A stretch of 64,000 bases of DNA. It comes from Phycisphaerae bacterium. GTDB lineage: Bacteria; Planctomycetota; Phycisphaerae; Phycisphaerales; Phycisphaeraceae. Within the stretch, counting starts at the first letter, position 1; each line of letters starts with the position of its first letter. The position numbers were made by a program, and so were the translations under genes. The notes below the pieces were generated by a model, which had not been told where the DNA came from, did no database searches, and saw only the letters and a list, made by a program, of their open reading frames with translations. Of the stretch, positions 9,143-19,781 are shown one piece after another. The DNA lies in assembly GCA_030432595.1 (NCBI GenBank), contig JAUIGU010000003.1:124001-188000 (forward strand), read 5' to 3'.

Positions 9143-10519
9143 TTGAATCGGCGAATGATCCAATCCGTGCGTTTTGTGCTGCTGGTCGCGGGGTCGGCGG
9201 TGTTCGTGCTGCCGCTTTTATGGATGTTCAGCACGGCGCTCAAGCCGTTGGACCAGACGATGACGCTGCCGCCGCAGTGGCTGCCGGTGCAGTGGACGAG
9301 CAATGCGCTGCACGACGCCGACGATGAAAACGATGGCCAGACGGTCGGTTTGACCAGCGCCGATTACGACCGGGCCGAGACACGCGGGCAAAATGAGGTC
9401 ACGGTGTCGGTGGCGTACCAGTGGCGGGCGGAGATCGACGGGCGCGACGTGCCGGTGCGGGTGCCGCGTTTCGAGCCGGGCGCGGACGGGCGGGTCGAGG
9501 TGTTCCACAAGGTGCACTGGGAGAGCACGTCGAAGGGTCTGCCTGTGCGGGTGCTGGAGGATCTGGCGGCACTCGACCCCGGCGACGACGTGCGGGTCTA
9601 CGTCATGGAGCCGGACGGGATGCAGTACCCGGCGACGGTGTTGCGGAGCGATCTGACGCTCGTGGACGACGTGACCGACGACGCGGTCGATCGCTCGTAC
9701 AGCGTCGAGCGCACCGCCCGGGTCGAACCCGACGCGTTGACCCAGCGCGACGTTCCTTGGGACGATCGTCAGCGGCTCGCGCATGTGCTGACCGAAGAGC
9801 GGACGGTCCCGCTTGCGAGCCTTTCAAGCACGGTCGATGCGCGCTGGAACAACTTCGGCGACGCGATCGACGAGATGCGCTTCTTCCCGCTGTATCTGCG
9901 CAACACACTGGTGCTGTGCCTGCTGACCGTGATCGGCACGACGGTGTCGAGTTCGCTCGTGGCGTACGGCTTCGCGCGGATCCAGTGGCCGGGGCGCGAC
10001 AAGGTCTTTCTGATCGTGCTGGCGACGATGATGATCCCGTTCCCGGTGGTGATGGTGCCGTTGTACGGTCTGTTCCGCTGGTTCGGGTGGATCGGCAGCC
10101 TGCGGCCGCTGTGGGTGCCGACGTTTTTTGCCGCAGCATTTAACGTGTTTCTCTTGCGGCAGTTCTTCCGCACGATCCCCAATGAGTTGTCGGAGTCGGC
10201 GCGGATCGACGGGTGCAGCGAGTTTCGTATTTTCTGGCAGATCGTGCTGCCGCTGGCCAAGCCCGCGGTGACGGTGGTGGCGCTGTTCCAGTTCCTCGCG
10301 ACGTGGAACGACTTTCTAGGCCCGCTGATCTACCTCACCGACCAGCGCGACTTCACGCTCGCGCTGGGGCTGCAGTTCTTTCAGACCTTGCAGGGCGGGA
10401 CGCTGTGGAACCTGCTGATGGCGGCGAGTTCGCTGATCGTGATCCCGGTGATCGTGCTGTTCTTCCTGACGCAGCGCACGTTCATCGAGGGGGTTTCGAT
10501 GACGGGCTTGAAGGGTTGA
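9143..10519 (+). CDS. Sugar ABC transporter permease (MalG/UgpE type) with a ~180-residue insert
   Basis: The second permease, 458 residues, where family members usually have about 275-300. The first transmembrane segment (about residues 9-30) and STALKPLDQTMTLPPQWLPVQW are normal. A ~180-residue soluble stretch (about 52-233) then interrupts the protein before the typical FPLYLRNTLVLCLLTV segment. The EAA loop ESARIDGCSEFRIFWQIVLPLAKP and the remaining membrane segments are intact. The insert falls between TM1 and TM2, so it should face outside. TTG 9143 is preceded by GGAG at 7 nt. The insert has mixed strand-rich sequence and no domain I recognise. Confidence 0.9.
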   Translation: MNRRMIQSVRFVLLVAGSAVFVLPLLWMFSTALKPLDQTMTLPPQWLPVQWTSNALHDADDENDGQTVGLTSADYDRAETRGQNEVTVSVAYQWRAEIDGRDVPVRVPRFEPGADGRVEVFHKVHWESTSKGLPVRVLEDLAALDPGDDVRVYVMEPDGMQYPATVLRSDLTLVDDVTDDAVDRSYSVERTARVEPDALTQRDVPWDDRQRLAHVLTEERTVPLASLSSTVDARWNNFGDAIDEMRFFPLYLRNTLVLCLLTVIGTTVSSSLVAYGFARIQWPGRDKVFLIVLATMMIPFPVVMVPLYGLFRWFGWIGSLRPLWVPTFFAAAFNVFLLRQFFRTIPNELSESARIDGCSEFRIFWQIVLPLAKPAVTVVALFQFLATWNDFLGPLIYLTDQRDFTLALGLQFFQTLQGGTLWNLLMAASSLIVIPVIVLFFLTQRTFIEGVSMTGLKG

Positions 10520-10531
10520 AGATGGAGTGCT

Positions 10532-10601
10532 GGGTGCCACGGACTTTCAGTCCGTGTGTTTGCATTTTGGTGCCGGGCACGGGCTGAAATCCCTGGCACC
10601 C
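10532..10601. repeat. REPIN-like element: two inverted REP copies
   Basis: The outer ends are an 8-bp inverted repeat (GGGTGCCA 10532-10539, TGGCACCC 10594-10601). The left half contains hairpin CACGGACT/AGTCCGTG (10538-10556). Reading the right half in reverse complement gives GGGTGCCAGGGATTTCAG, clearly related to the left half GGGTGCCACGGACTTTCAG. The element is thus two diverged copies in inverted orientation. It fills the gap between convergent genes and may also act as a terminator. Confidence 0.65.
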
Positions 10602-10608
10602 GAGACAT

Positions 10609-12393
<1,785 letters not shown>

Positions 12394-12437
12394 ATCGGTG
12401 AGATGATGGGGTGGGATGTTCTTGTCGGGTGAGTCGT

Positions 12438-14372
12438 TCACCCCGCGTACCACGCCAGCGCGGTCCAGCAGATGGCGGCGAGGGTCATGGCCGCGGTCGC
12501 CGGGACGATCTGCGTGCGGACGTGGTCCATCAGGTCGGCGCCGCTGACCATCGAGCTGAGCACGGTGGTGTCGGAGATCGGCGAGCACTGGTCGCCGTAG
12601 AGCGAGCCGTTCAGGATCGTCGCGAAGCAGACCATCATGTAGAGCTTCGCGTGTTCGAGGTCCTGCCCCTGCGCGATGGCCCACGCGAGCGGCAACCCCA
12701 GCGGGAAGGCGACGGCGTAGGTCCCCCAGCTCGTACCGGTCGAGAACGAGATGATCATCGTCAGCAGCAGCAGGCACACGGGCAAGATCCAGTAAGGCAC
12801 TGCGTCGCCCAGCAGCGCGACCAGGTAGGCGCCACCGCCGGCGTCCTTGCTGACGTTGCCGATCGTGACCGCGAGGACGAGGATGATCGCCGCGACCAGC
12901 ACGCCCTTCATGCCCTGGCCCATGCCCTCGACGAGTTCGCCCAGCGACAGTCCACGCAAGAGCGCCATGCCGCACGCCAGCAGGAACGCCGCGAAGAACG
13001 CCCACACCACGTTCGGCGAGCCGGTCAGTCGAAATGTGACAAGTGCGATGCCGATCAGCGTGAACAGCGGGAGCAGGAAGCCCCACATGGTGGGTTGGAA
13101 GCCGGCGGGCGGTTCGTCGTCTTCGAGTTCCTTGGCCGAGAGCGGGGCCGAACCCGGAGCGCTGAGCTGCCCGGTCTCGCGCGAGCGCTTGATCGCGGTG
13201 CGGAAGCGTTTGCCCAGGATCGGGGCCTTGTCGATGCACAGCAGGAACGTGCCGAGCACGGCGAAGATGCCGTAGAAGCTGAGCATGATCGAGTCGAAGA
13301 AGAAGTCCATGCGGTCTTGCCGGGTGGCGAGGAACGTGACGCCGGGCACAAAGATGAGCGCCTGCACGTAGGCCGGCCAGGCGTTGAACGCGAGGACCGC
13401 CGCAATGGGCGAGGCGGTGGAATCGACGACGTAGCTGAGCTCTTCGCTGCTGACCTTTTCGCGGTCGGTGAGCGGCTTGACGGTGGTGCCGACCATGACC
13501 GTGCTGATCGTCCCGCCCTGGAAAAAGATGACGCCCAGGCACCAGCCGACGAGCTTGGCGGTGCGGGGCCCGCGCACGAACTTGGCTGCCGCCCACTCGG
13601 CGAACGCGCGGGCCGAGCCGCTGCGCGACCAGACGCCCAGCAGGCCGCCGAGCAGCCCGAGGTAGAGGAGGATCACCTCCGCGACGCTCTCGGACATGAG
13701 CGTGGGCAGCAGGATGTCTTCCGGGATGTTGTACTGGCGGAGCATGAGCGCGCCGGACACCACGCCGCCGAACAGCGCGGTCAGCGGTTCGCGCGTCAGC
13801 ACGCACAGGCCGATCGCCGCGAACGCGGGGAGCAACGACCACACGCCCCAGTGGCGGGTGGCGCGGAGTTCGAGGTAGCGGCGGTCCGTGGAACCGGTGG
13901 CGACCGCCTCGTCCGAAGATGTCTCTGAATCGCTGTTGCTTGCTTCAGATTCTTCGTAAACCACCTGCTGCGTGGTGGCCGAGGTCTGCTCCTCAATCGG
14001 CACTGCCGAAAGCGCCTCCACGGAGACCGCCGTCTCGTCGATCGGCACGGCGTCGTCGAGGTAACGCGGCTTGTCGCGCTCGACCGTGTAGACTCGCCCG
14101 GTTCCTTCCTCCACCTGCGTGTCCAGCACGCGCGACTGCACGATCCAACTGGGCGGGACGTACTGCCCCACCAGCAAGCCGGCGAGCAGCACGACGGCGA
14201 ACGCGATCGGCGTGAAGCCCAACGGCCGCTGCCACGGCGCTTTGACGCGGACGTGTCGGAGCCGGTCGCCGTACCCCTCGGCCTCGCTCAGCCGGGCGGA
14301 GGCCTCGCCGCGGTCGGGGTCCGGGGGCGGCGGGGCGGACGGGTTGGGGTCGCGGGCGTCCTGATCGGTCAT
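12438..14372 (-). CDS. NhaC-family Na+/H+ antiporter
   Basis: A 644-residue multi-spanning membrane protein of the NhaC/ArsB-like ion transporter superfamily. It has a cytoplasmic Pro/Asp-rich N-terminus and a first membrane segment (about residues 53-71). A ~95-residue acidic Ser/Thr-rich loop follows before the second membrane segment, and family features appear as FQGGTISTVMVGTTVKPL and FSTGTSWGTYAVAFPL, the discontinuous-helix motifs of this class. Members exchange Na+ (or amino acids) for H+. It is longer than typical NhaC (about 450-550) because of the loop. It lies upstream of ggt on the same strand; a direct functional link is not evident. Confidence 0.85.
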   Translation of the reverse strand: MTDQDARDPNPSAPPPPDPDRGEASARLSEAEGYGDRLRHVRVKAPWQRPLGFTPIAFAVVLLAGLLVGQYVPPSWIVQSRVLDTQVEEGTGRVYTVERDKPRYLDDAVPIDETAVSVEALSAVPIEEQTSATTQQVVYEESEASNSDSETSSDEAVATGSTDRRYLELRATRHWGVWSLLPAFAAIGLCVLTREPLTALFGGVVSGALMLRQYNIPEDILLPTLMSESVAEVILLYLGLLGGLLGVWSRSGSARAFAEWAAAKFVRGPRTAKLVGWCLGVIFFQGGTISTVMVGTTVKPLTDREKVSSEELSYVVDSTASPIAAVLAFNAWPAYVQALIFVPGVTFLATRQDRMDFFFDSIMLSFYGIFAVLGTFLLCIDKAPILGKRFRTAIKRSRETGQLSAPGSAPLSAKELEDDEPPAGFQPTMWGFLLPLFTLIGIALVTFRLTGSPNVVWAFFAAFLLACGMALLRGLSLGELVEGMGQGMKGVLVAAIILVLAVTIGNVSKDAGGGAYLVALLGDAVPYWILPVCLLLLTMIISFSTGTSWGTYAVAFPLGLPLAWAIAQGQDLEHAKLYMMVCFATILNGSLYGDQCSPISDTTVLSSMVSGADLMDHVRTQIVPATAAMTLAAICWTALAWYAG

Positions 14373-14571
14373 GGCGTGGTGGCTCCGGGCCGGCGGGAGG
14401 TGATCCGCAGTCTAAATCATCATTTCGTGGCGCATGAGGCGCGGCGAGGTTCGACCCGTAACACCCGCTGGGTTGGCCGGCGCGGTCAGTGTGTGGACCG
14501 GAACCACCAAGGCCGGCCCGTTTCGCCGTACGTGTTCCGCGAAGTGGGGGCGGCGGCGGACCCGAAAACGC

Positions 14572-14612
14572 TTGACACCGAAGGGAAACGTGGTATTTTC
14601 GGAACGTTCAAA
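14572..14612 (+). promoter_or_regulatory. Promoter with LacI-type operator (site 1)
   Basis: TTGACA (14572-14577), 16 bp, then TATTTT (14594-14599) form a good sigma-70 promoter. Directly after the -10 box lies GGAACGTTCAAA (14601-14612), with the palindromic core GAACGTTC (14602-14609) and the central CpG usual for LacI/GalR operators. The same 12-bp word, in reverse complement, sits in the same place after the promoter of the related gene at 19782. A LacI regulator is encoded between the two. The start codon is at 14727; the rest of the 354-bp gap to the antiporter start shows no gene. Confidence 0.65.
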
Positions 14613-14726
14613 ACGCGGGTTTCGACGTTTTTTCTGCGAAGGCCCGGCCGGGGTTCCGGGTCTAAACGCCCGGCGTTGGGCCGGCCCGATCATCTCGCAT
14701 CGATTGCCATCTCTGGAGGATTCTGA

Positions 14727-15758
14727 ATGAAGACCAAGACCCGGACCATGCGTTCTCTGGCCGGCGCGTCCGCGCTGTGCGTGTCGGTGTTGTCGGTCGT
14801 GGCCCTTGAGGGGCGCGGGCAGACGTTCACGCTGACGTCGCCGACCGGGTCGTCGACCGCGGCGATCGGGCAGTCGTTTTCGCCTTCTGTCGAGCCGATG
14901 CCCGACCCGGGGCTGGGGGCCGGCGCGACGGTGTACCTGCAGGACTTCACGTTCACCGCCGGCGGCGAAGGGTTGGACGCGGGCACGCAGGCGGACTTCG
15001 GCGACGCCGAGACGTACCTCGCGATCATGCCCGGCGCGTATTTCGCTTACGACGTCTCGGCCGTCCAACGGCCCGACCCGGACTTCACCTTCGAGATGAC
15101 CACCGCGGCCAGCAACGCCGTGGGCCTCTCGACCAACACGATCGACACGCAGACCGCCACGCAGTTCGAGCCGATCACCTGGCAGTTCGACAACCTGGCG
15201 CTGGACTACGAAACGACCTATTCCGCGACGTTCGTGACGCTCAGCCCCGACGGGTTGACGCTGACGCCGATCCGCACGGCGGTGACCTTCGTCGAGTACG
15301 CCGAGACCGAGCCGGGCTCGGGCGTGTTCGAAGCGATTGCGAACATCGGCGGGGTCGACAACTTTGACATCAACGCGCTGTTCGGCGACTTCGACGGCAC
15401 CGGTTTTTCCTCCGGCACGCCGCTCGGCGAAGACTTAGGCTTCGGCGCGACATTTACGACGACGCCCGTGTCGGCACTGGCGGGCGACTACAACGCCTCG
15501 GGCCAGGTGGAACAAGGCGACCTTGATCTCGTATTGCAGAACTGGGGCTTGGACACCGACGCGAACGGCCCGCCGGCGGGTTGGCTCGCCGACCTGCCCA
15601 GCGGCCAGATCGAGCAGTCCGAACTGGACGGCGTTTTGCAGAACTGGGGGGCGACGGCGGTGCCGGGCTTTTCCGGTAGTGCGGTCCCCGAGCCCGGCGC
15701 GGCGGCGGTCGGGCTGTTGGGGTGCGGATGGATCGCGCTGCGGCGCGTCCGGTCGTGA
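14727..15758 (+). CDS. Secreted PEP-CTERM protein with dockerin-like repeats
   Basis: A 343-residue exported protein: Sec signal peptide (about residues 1-32), a beta-rich domain of unknown function (about 33-245), and two Asp-rich EF-hand-like units (GQVEQGDLDLVLQNWG and GQIEQSELDGVLQNWG). It ends in a PEP-CTERM tail: SAVPEPGAAA, a hydrophobic helix, then RRVRS. The tail should be processed by an exosortase at the envelope. GGAGGA lies 8 nt before ATG. The beta-rich domain matches that of the gene at 19782, with shared VEPMPD, AIMPGA and STNTIDT. It is preceded by a LacI-type operator. It may be a surface component of the galactan locus; direct binding to sugar is not shown. Confidence 0.85.
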   Translation: MKTKTRTMRSLAGASALCVSVLSVVALEGRGQTFTLTSPTGSSTAAIGQSFSPSVEPMPDPGLGAGATVYLQDFTFTAGGEGLDAGTQADFGDAETYLAIMPGAYFAYDVSAVQRPDPDFTFEMTTAASNAVGLSTNTIDTQTATQFEPITWQFDNLALDYETTYSATFVTLSPDGLTLTPIRTAVTFVEYAETEPGSGVFEAIANIGGVDNFDINALFGDFDGTGFSSGTPLGEDLGFGATFTTTPVSALAGDYNASGQVEQGDLDLVLQNWGLDTDANGPPAGWLADLPSGQIEQSELDGVLQNWGATAVPGFSGSAVPEPGAAAVGLLGCGWIALRRVRS

Positions 15759-15883
15759 ACACCGCGGGGTGTGTGGTGGCCGCGCGTCGGGATGGGGGCC
15801 GTGGGCCGCGGTGCGCTCCGGATGGCGTGCTGGCACGGACGCGTTATGTTTGGCGTGGGACCGGTTGGAATGGGTGTTAGCCG

Positions 15884-18337
15884 ATGCGTGATGTTTTGGA
15901 TTTCAATCAAGACTGGCGGTTTTCACGGGACGTGGCGTTCGACGCCGCGGTGTCGTGGACGCCGGCCGAGCGCGACCTGCTGGGTTTCGAGCCCACCGCG
16001 GGCGACTGGGACGGCGTGACCTGGTCGAAGGCGGGCAAGTGTTACGGCCCGGCTTCGCCAGACTTTGACGACGCGGCATGGCGCACCGTCACGCTGCCGC
16101 ACGACTGGTGCGTGGAACACCGCCCCGACCCGGGCGCGCCGATCCGCAACGGCTTTCTGCCGATGGGCGTGGGGTGGTACCGGAAGGTGTTCGAGGCGCC
16201 GGAGTCGTGGGAAGGCCGAAGGGTGTTTCTTTGTTTCGACGGGGTGTTCCGCAACGCGACCGTGTTCGTGAACGGGCACCTGGTGGCAAGGAACGAGAGC
16301 GGGTACATCGGTTTTGACGCAGGCATTGACGCGTTGCTGAATGTCGGCGGGACGAACACCGTGACCGTCCGCGTCGATGCACGAACCAAAGAAGGCTGGT
16401 TCTACGAGGGTTGCGGCATCTACCGCCCGGTGCGCCTGGTGGTGGCCGACCCGCTGCGTATCGAGCAGGACGGCGTGTTCGTGTCGGCGGATCTGATCAA
16501 CGGCGACCGGCCGCCGATGGCGTTGGTGGAGGTCTCGACGGAAGTCGTCAACGACGGCGATGACTCCGCGGACCTGGCGGTTATCCAGCGCATCATCACG
16601 CCGGACGGGGTGCAGGTCGCCGAAGTCCGGCAGGACACCGAATTGAAGGCGGGGCGTCGGGCGACGGTTCGGCAGAGCATCGAGGTGTCCAACCCGCAGC
16701 GGTGGTCATTGGGCGAGCCGCGGCTTTACGAACTGGCGACGACCCTCGTCCACCGGGACGCCGCGGTCGACGAGGTCAGTCAGCCGTTCGGGCTGCGCAC
16801 GGCCCACTTCGATGGCGCAAAAGGCTTTTTCCTGAACGGCGAAGCCGTGAAGCTCAAGGGCGTGTGCTGCCACCAGGACCACGCGGGCGTCGGCATGGCG
16901 ATCCCGAGTGGCCTCCAGGTCTGGCGGCTGGAACAACTCAAAGCCATGGGGGTCAACGCGTACCGCTGCGCCCACAACCCGCCGGCCCGCGAGGTGCTCG
17001 AAGCGTGCGACCGGCTGGGCATCGTGGTGATCGACGAGCTCCGCGCGTTCGGGGTCGGGGAGGAACACATCGGTCAGGCCGAACGCATGGTGCGCCGCGA
17101 CCGCAACCACCCGTGCGTGATCGCGTGGTCGCTGGGCAACGAAGAGATGCACGTGCAGTGCTCGCCGGCCGGGGCGCGGATGTTCGCGCAGCTCAAGCGT
17201 CGGCTGCGCGTGCTCGACGACACCCGGCCGTTCACCGCCGCGATCAACAACGGCTGGGACACGGCGGTCGGGTTCATCGAACACGAAGATGTTCACGGCC
17301 TGAACTACCTGAACCAGGGAGACCTCGACACGCTGCGCGACATCGCGCCCGATATGCCGGTCATCCTCAGCGAGGCCGCCAGTGCCGTGTCCACGCGCGG
17401 CGTTTACGAAGACGACCCGGCGTTGGGCACCGTGACCTGCTACGACACGCACACAAAGCCCGACCACCCCGGTGTGCGCATGTGGCCGTTCTGGGGACGC
17501 GCGGCGGAAGCATCGTGGAAGGTTGTCGCGGCGCGCCCCGACCTCGCCGGCACGTTCGTCTGGACGGGGTTTGATTACCGCGGGGAGCAGTCGCCGTACG
17601 TGCGTTGGCCCTGCGTCGGCTCGCACTTTGGGATCATGGACCAGTGCGGCTTCCCCAAGGACGTGTACTGGTACTACAAGGCGTGGTGGAGCCACGAGCC
17701 GGTGCTGCATATGTTCCCGCACTGGGACTGGCCGGAGAAAGAAGGTGAGCCCGTCGAGGTCTGGGCTTACAGCAACGCCGATGAAGTGGCGCTGACGCTG
17801 AACGGCCGCGACCTGGGGTCGCGTCCGGTGCCGACCAACGGGCACGTGTCGTGGACGGTGAAGTACGAGCCGGGCGAGCTGTGCGCGGTGGGGCGGTGGC
17901 GCGACGGTTCGACGAGTGAAGCGGTGCGGAAGACGACCGGCCCGGCGCACGCGGTTCGTCTGACGCCGGTGTCGCCGCGTCTGGGTCTATACGAAGACGG
18001 GACGCGCATCGTGAACGTGTCGGTGTGCGACGCGGACGGCCAGACGGTGCCGCACGCGATGCACCCACTGCGTTTCGAGGTGCGCGGCGACGCGGCGTTG
18101 ATCGGGCTGGGCAACGGCGACCCCAACGACCACACGCCCGGAAGGCCGCTCGGGAATGTCGCGGTGCTGTCGGCTTTCAATGGTTTGGCGCAGGCCGTGT
18201 TGCGGGTCGGAGCCGGGGCCGGTCGGCGGCCGGTTGAGCTTGAAGTTTCTTCGCCGGGGCTTCAAACAGCTCGGCAGACGTGGCCGTTTGAGTGCAGTGA
18301 GACATCACGGGTCGAGGATCGGGCCACGCTGCCCTGA
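15884..18337 (+). CDS. Glycoside hydrolase family 2 (beta-galactosidase-like)
   Basis: An 817-residue GH2 enzyme without a signal peptide, so probably cytoplasmic. Order: N-terminal jelly-roll sugar-binding domain (about 1-190, with LPHDWCVEHRPDP), an Ig-like domain (about 195-300), the TIM barrel (about 305-600), and C-terminal Ig-like domains. The barrel carries RCAHNPPAREVLEACDRLGIVVIDE and NHPCVIAWSLGNEE, whose first Glu is acid/base E420. The nucleophile is probably E497 in VILSEAAS. Next to endo-galactanases, it should remove galactose from imported oligosaccharides; beta-glucuronidase is a less likely alternative. The start ATG 15884 gives a normal N-terminus (MRDVLDFNQDWRF). Confidence 0.9.
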   Translation: MRDVLDFNQDWRFSRDVAFDAAVSWTPAERDLLGFEPTAGDWDGVTWSKAGKCYGPASPDFDDAAWRTVTLPHDWCVEHRPDPGAPIRNGFLPMGVGWYRKVFEAPESWEGRRVFLCFDGVFRNATVFVNGHLVARNESGYIGFDAGIDALLNVGGTNTVTVRVDARTKEGWFYEGCGIYRPVRLVVADPLRIEQDGVFVSADLINGDRPPMALVEVSTEVVNDGDDSADLAVIQRIITPDGVQVAEVRQDTELKAGRRATVRQSIEVSNPQRWSLGEPRLYELATTLVHRDAAVDEVSQPFGLRTAHFDGAKGFFLNGEAVKLKGVCCHQDHAGVGMAIPSGLQVWRLEQLKAMGVNAYRCAHNPPAREVLEACDRLGIVVIDELRAFGVGEEHIGQAERMVRRDRNHPCVIAWSLGNEEMHVQCSPAGARMFAQLKRRLRVLDDTRPFTAAINNGWDTAVGFIEHEDVHGLNYLNQGDLDTLRDIAPDMPVILSEAASAVSTRGVYEDDPALGTVTCYDTHTKPDHPGVRMWPFWGRAAEASWKVVAARPDLAGTFVWTGFDYRGEQSPYVRWPCVGSHFGIMDQCGFPKDVYWYYKAWWSHEPVLHMFPHWDWPEKEGEPVEVWAYSNADEVALTLNGRDLGSRPVPTNGHVSWTVKYEPGELCAVGRWRDGSTSEAVRKTTGPAHAVRLTPVSPRLGLYEDGTRIVNVSVCDADGQTVPHAMHPLRFEVRGDAALIGLGNGDPNDHTPGRPLGNVAVLSAFNGLAQAVLRVGAGAGRRPVELEVSSPGLQTARQTWPFECSETSRVEDRATLP

Positions 18338-18392
18338 CCGCCGACCGGGTTACCATGCCTCGGGGATGTGTTCCTTCCCGGCGGCATGCGTC

Positions 18393-19511
18393 ATGGACAA
18401 GAAGATGACCCCACCGACCACGACGACCGCCCGCGGGGGGCGGGTCACGCTCAAGCACGTCGCCGACCACGCCGGTGTGAGCGTCAGCACGGTGTCGGAC
18501 ATCGTCAACCGCGGGCGTTCCGGCAACTACACTGACGAGACGCAGCAGCGCGTGCGTGACGCGATCGACGCGCTGGGCTACCGCGTGGCGCGGGCGGCTC
18601 AGGAGTTGCGGCGCGGTCGGAGCAACACGGCGGGCGTGATCCTCACGCACAGCTTCGAGAATCCGTACTACGCGCGGCTGTTCAACGAATTAAAACGCGC
18701 GTTGGAGGAGCACGGGCTCCACACCGAGGTGGTCGTGCTCAACGAGCGGCGCGTCGAGACGTTCCGCGACGCGTGGGACCGCATGCTGTCGCACGGCGTC
18801 GAAGGCCTGATCGTCGGGCCGCTGTATTACTGGGACGAAGGTCTCATCGGGCAGCTCGACGGGTTGTCGGCCCGGACGATGCCGATGGTGGCGTTCGGCG
18901 CGGTCGAGGCGGTGCCGGGGATGGAGACGGTCGTGCTGCCGGACAAGGCGGGCGGCCGGATCGCGGCGCGGCACCTGCTCGACGCCGGCCACCGCCGGAT
19001 CGCGTTTCTCGGGGCGTACGCCGAGGCGGACGCCGAGCACGGGCGCGGCACGATGCAGGAGGGCTTCGAAGAGGCGCTCACCGAAGCCGGGCTCCTGGAC
19101 CGGCAATGGCTGATCCAAACCCCCGACAGCGGGCGTTACGAAACCGGGCACGCGGATGCGCTGGCGCTGGGCGAGCGTTGGCTGGCGGCGCGGCCCGACG
19201 ACCGACCGACCGCGGTGCTGTGCAAGACGGACCAGTTGGCGATCGCGGCGCTGTCCGCGTTCGACACGCTGGGGATCGAGGTGCCCGCGGCGCTATCAGT
19301 CATGGGGTACGACAACGTGCCCGAGTCGGGCTACACCGTGCCGGCGTTGACGACGGTGGACGGCGGGTTGAACCAGCGGATGGCCGAGCTCGCCTGGCGG
19401 CTGGCGTCGCTGATCGGCGGTGGGTCGATCCGGCAGCGCGGGGCGGTGTTGCAGCCGCCTAGCCCGGTGGTCCGGCGGTCCGTGGCTGACCTCGACCCCA
19501 AAGACCGGTGA
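18393..19511 (+). CDS. LacI-family transcriptional regulator
   Basis: A 372-residue repressor: N-terminal helix-turn-helix (VTLKHVADHAGVSVSTVSDIVN, about residues 15-36), hinge helix region, then the periplasmic-binding-protein-like sensor domain with NTAGVILTHSFENPYYARLF and LSVMGYDNVPESGYTVPALTTV. ATG 18393 is chosen; an in-frame ATG at 18366 is an alternative. It lies between two PEP-CTERM genes whose promoters both carry the palindrome GAACGTTC right after the -10 box, so it is the best candidate to repress both. The effector is presumably a galactan- or galactose-derived sugar (inference). Confidence 0.92.
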   Translation: MDKKMTPPTTTTARGGRVTLKHVADHAGVSVSTVSDIVNRGRSGNYTDETQQRVRDAIDALGYRVARAAQELRRGRSNTAGVILTHSFENPYYARLFNELKRALEEHGLHTEVVVLNERRVETFRDAWDRMLSHGVEGLIVGPLYYWDEGLIGQLDGLSARTMPMVAFGAVEAVPGMETVVLPDKAGGRIAARHLLDAGHRRIAFLGAYAEADAEHGRGTMQEGFEEALTEAGLLDRQWLIQTPDSGRYETGHADALALGERWLAARPDDRPTAVLCKTDQLAIAALSAFDTLGIEVPAALSVMGYDNVPESGYTVPALTTVDGGLNQRMAELAWRLASLIGGGSIRQRGAVLQPPSPVVRRSVADLDPKDR

Positions 19512-19589
19512 GGCCGAGGCCGAAGCGGTTCACGCCGTTGGAAACGGGTCCCGAAACCCGCCACGGAGGCTCATGCCATGAAAAAGGGC

Positions 19590-19634
19590 TTGACGCACGG
19601 CCCCGTATCGCTCATAATGCTATTTGAACGTTCC
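19590..19634 (+). promoter_or_regulatory. Promoter with LacI-type operator (site 2)
   Basis: TTGACG (19590-19595), 17 bp, then CATAAT (19613-19618) form a sigma-70 promoter. TTTGAACGTTCC (19623-19634) follows at once, with core GAACGTTC (19626-19633). The word and its position repeat site 1 at 14601-14612 in the opposite orientation. It lies upstream of the PEP-CTERM gene at 19782 and of the pseudopilin and GH53 genes behind it. Confidence 0.68.
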
Positions 19635-19781
19635 AATGCGGGATTGATGGCCGGTTTCTCCGGCGACGCCGCCTCCAAGCGGCACTTGATTCTTTAGGCC
19701 GATCGGCCGTTCCATGACACGTCGTGTTTCCGTTTTCGCTCGCCGTCTGATGGCACTTCACGGAGTTCAAAGGAGATAGAT

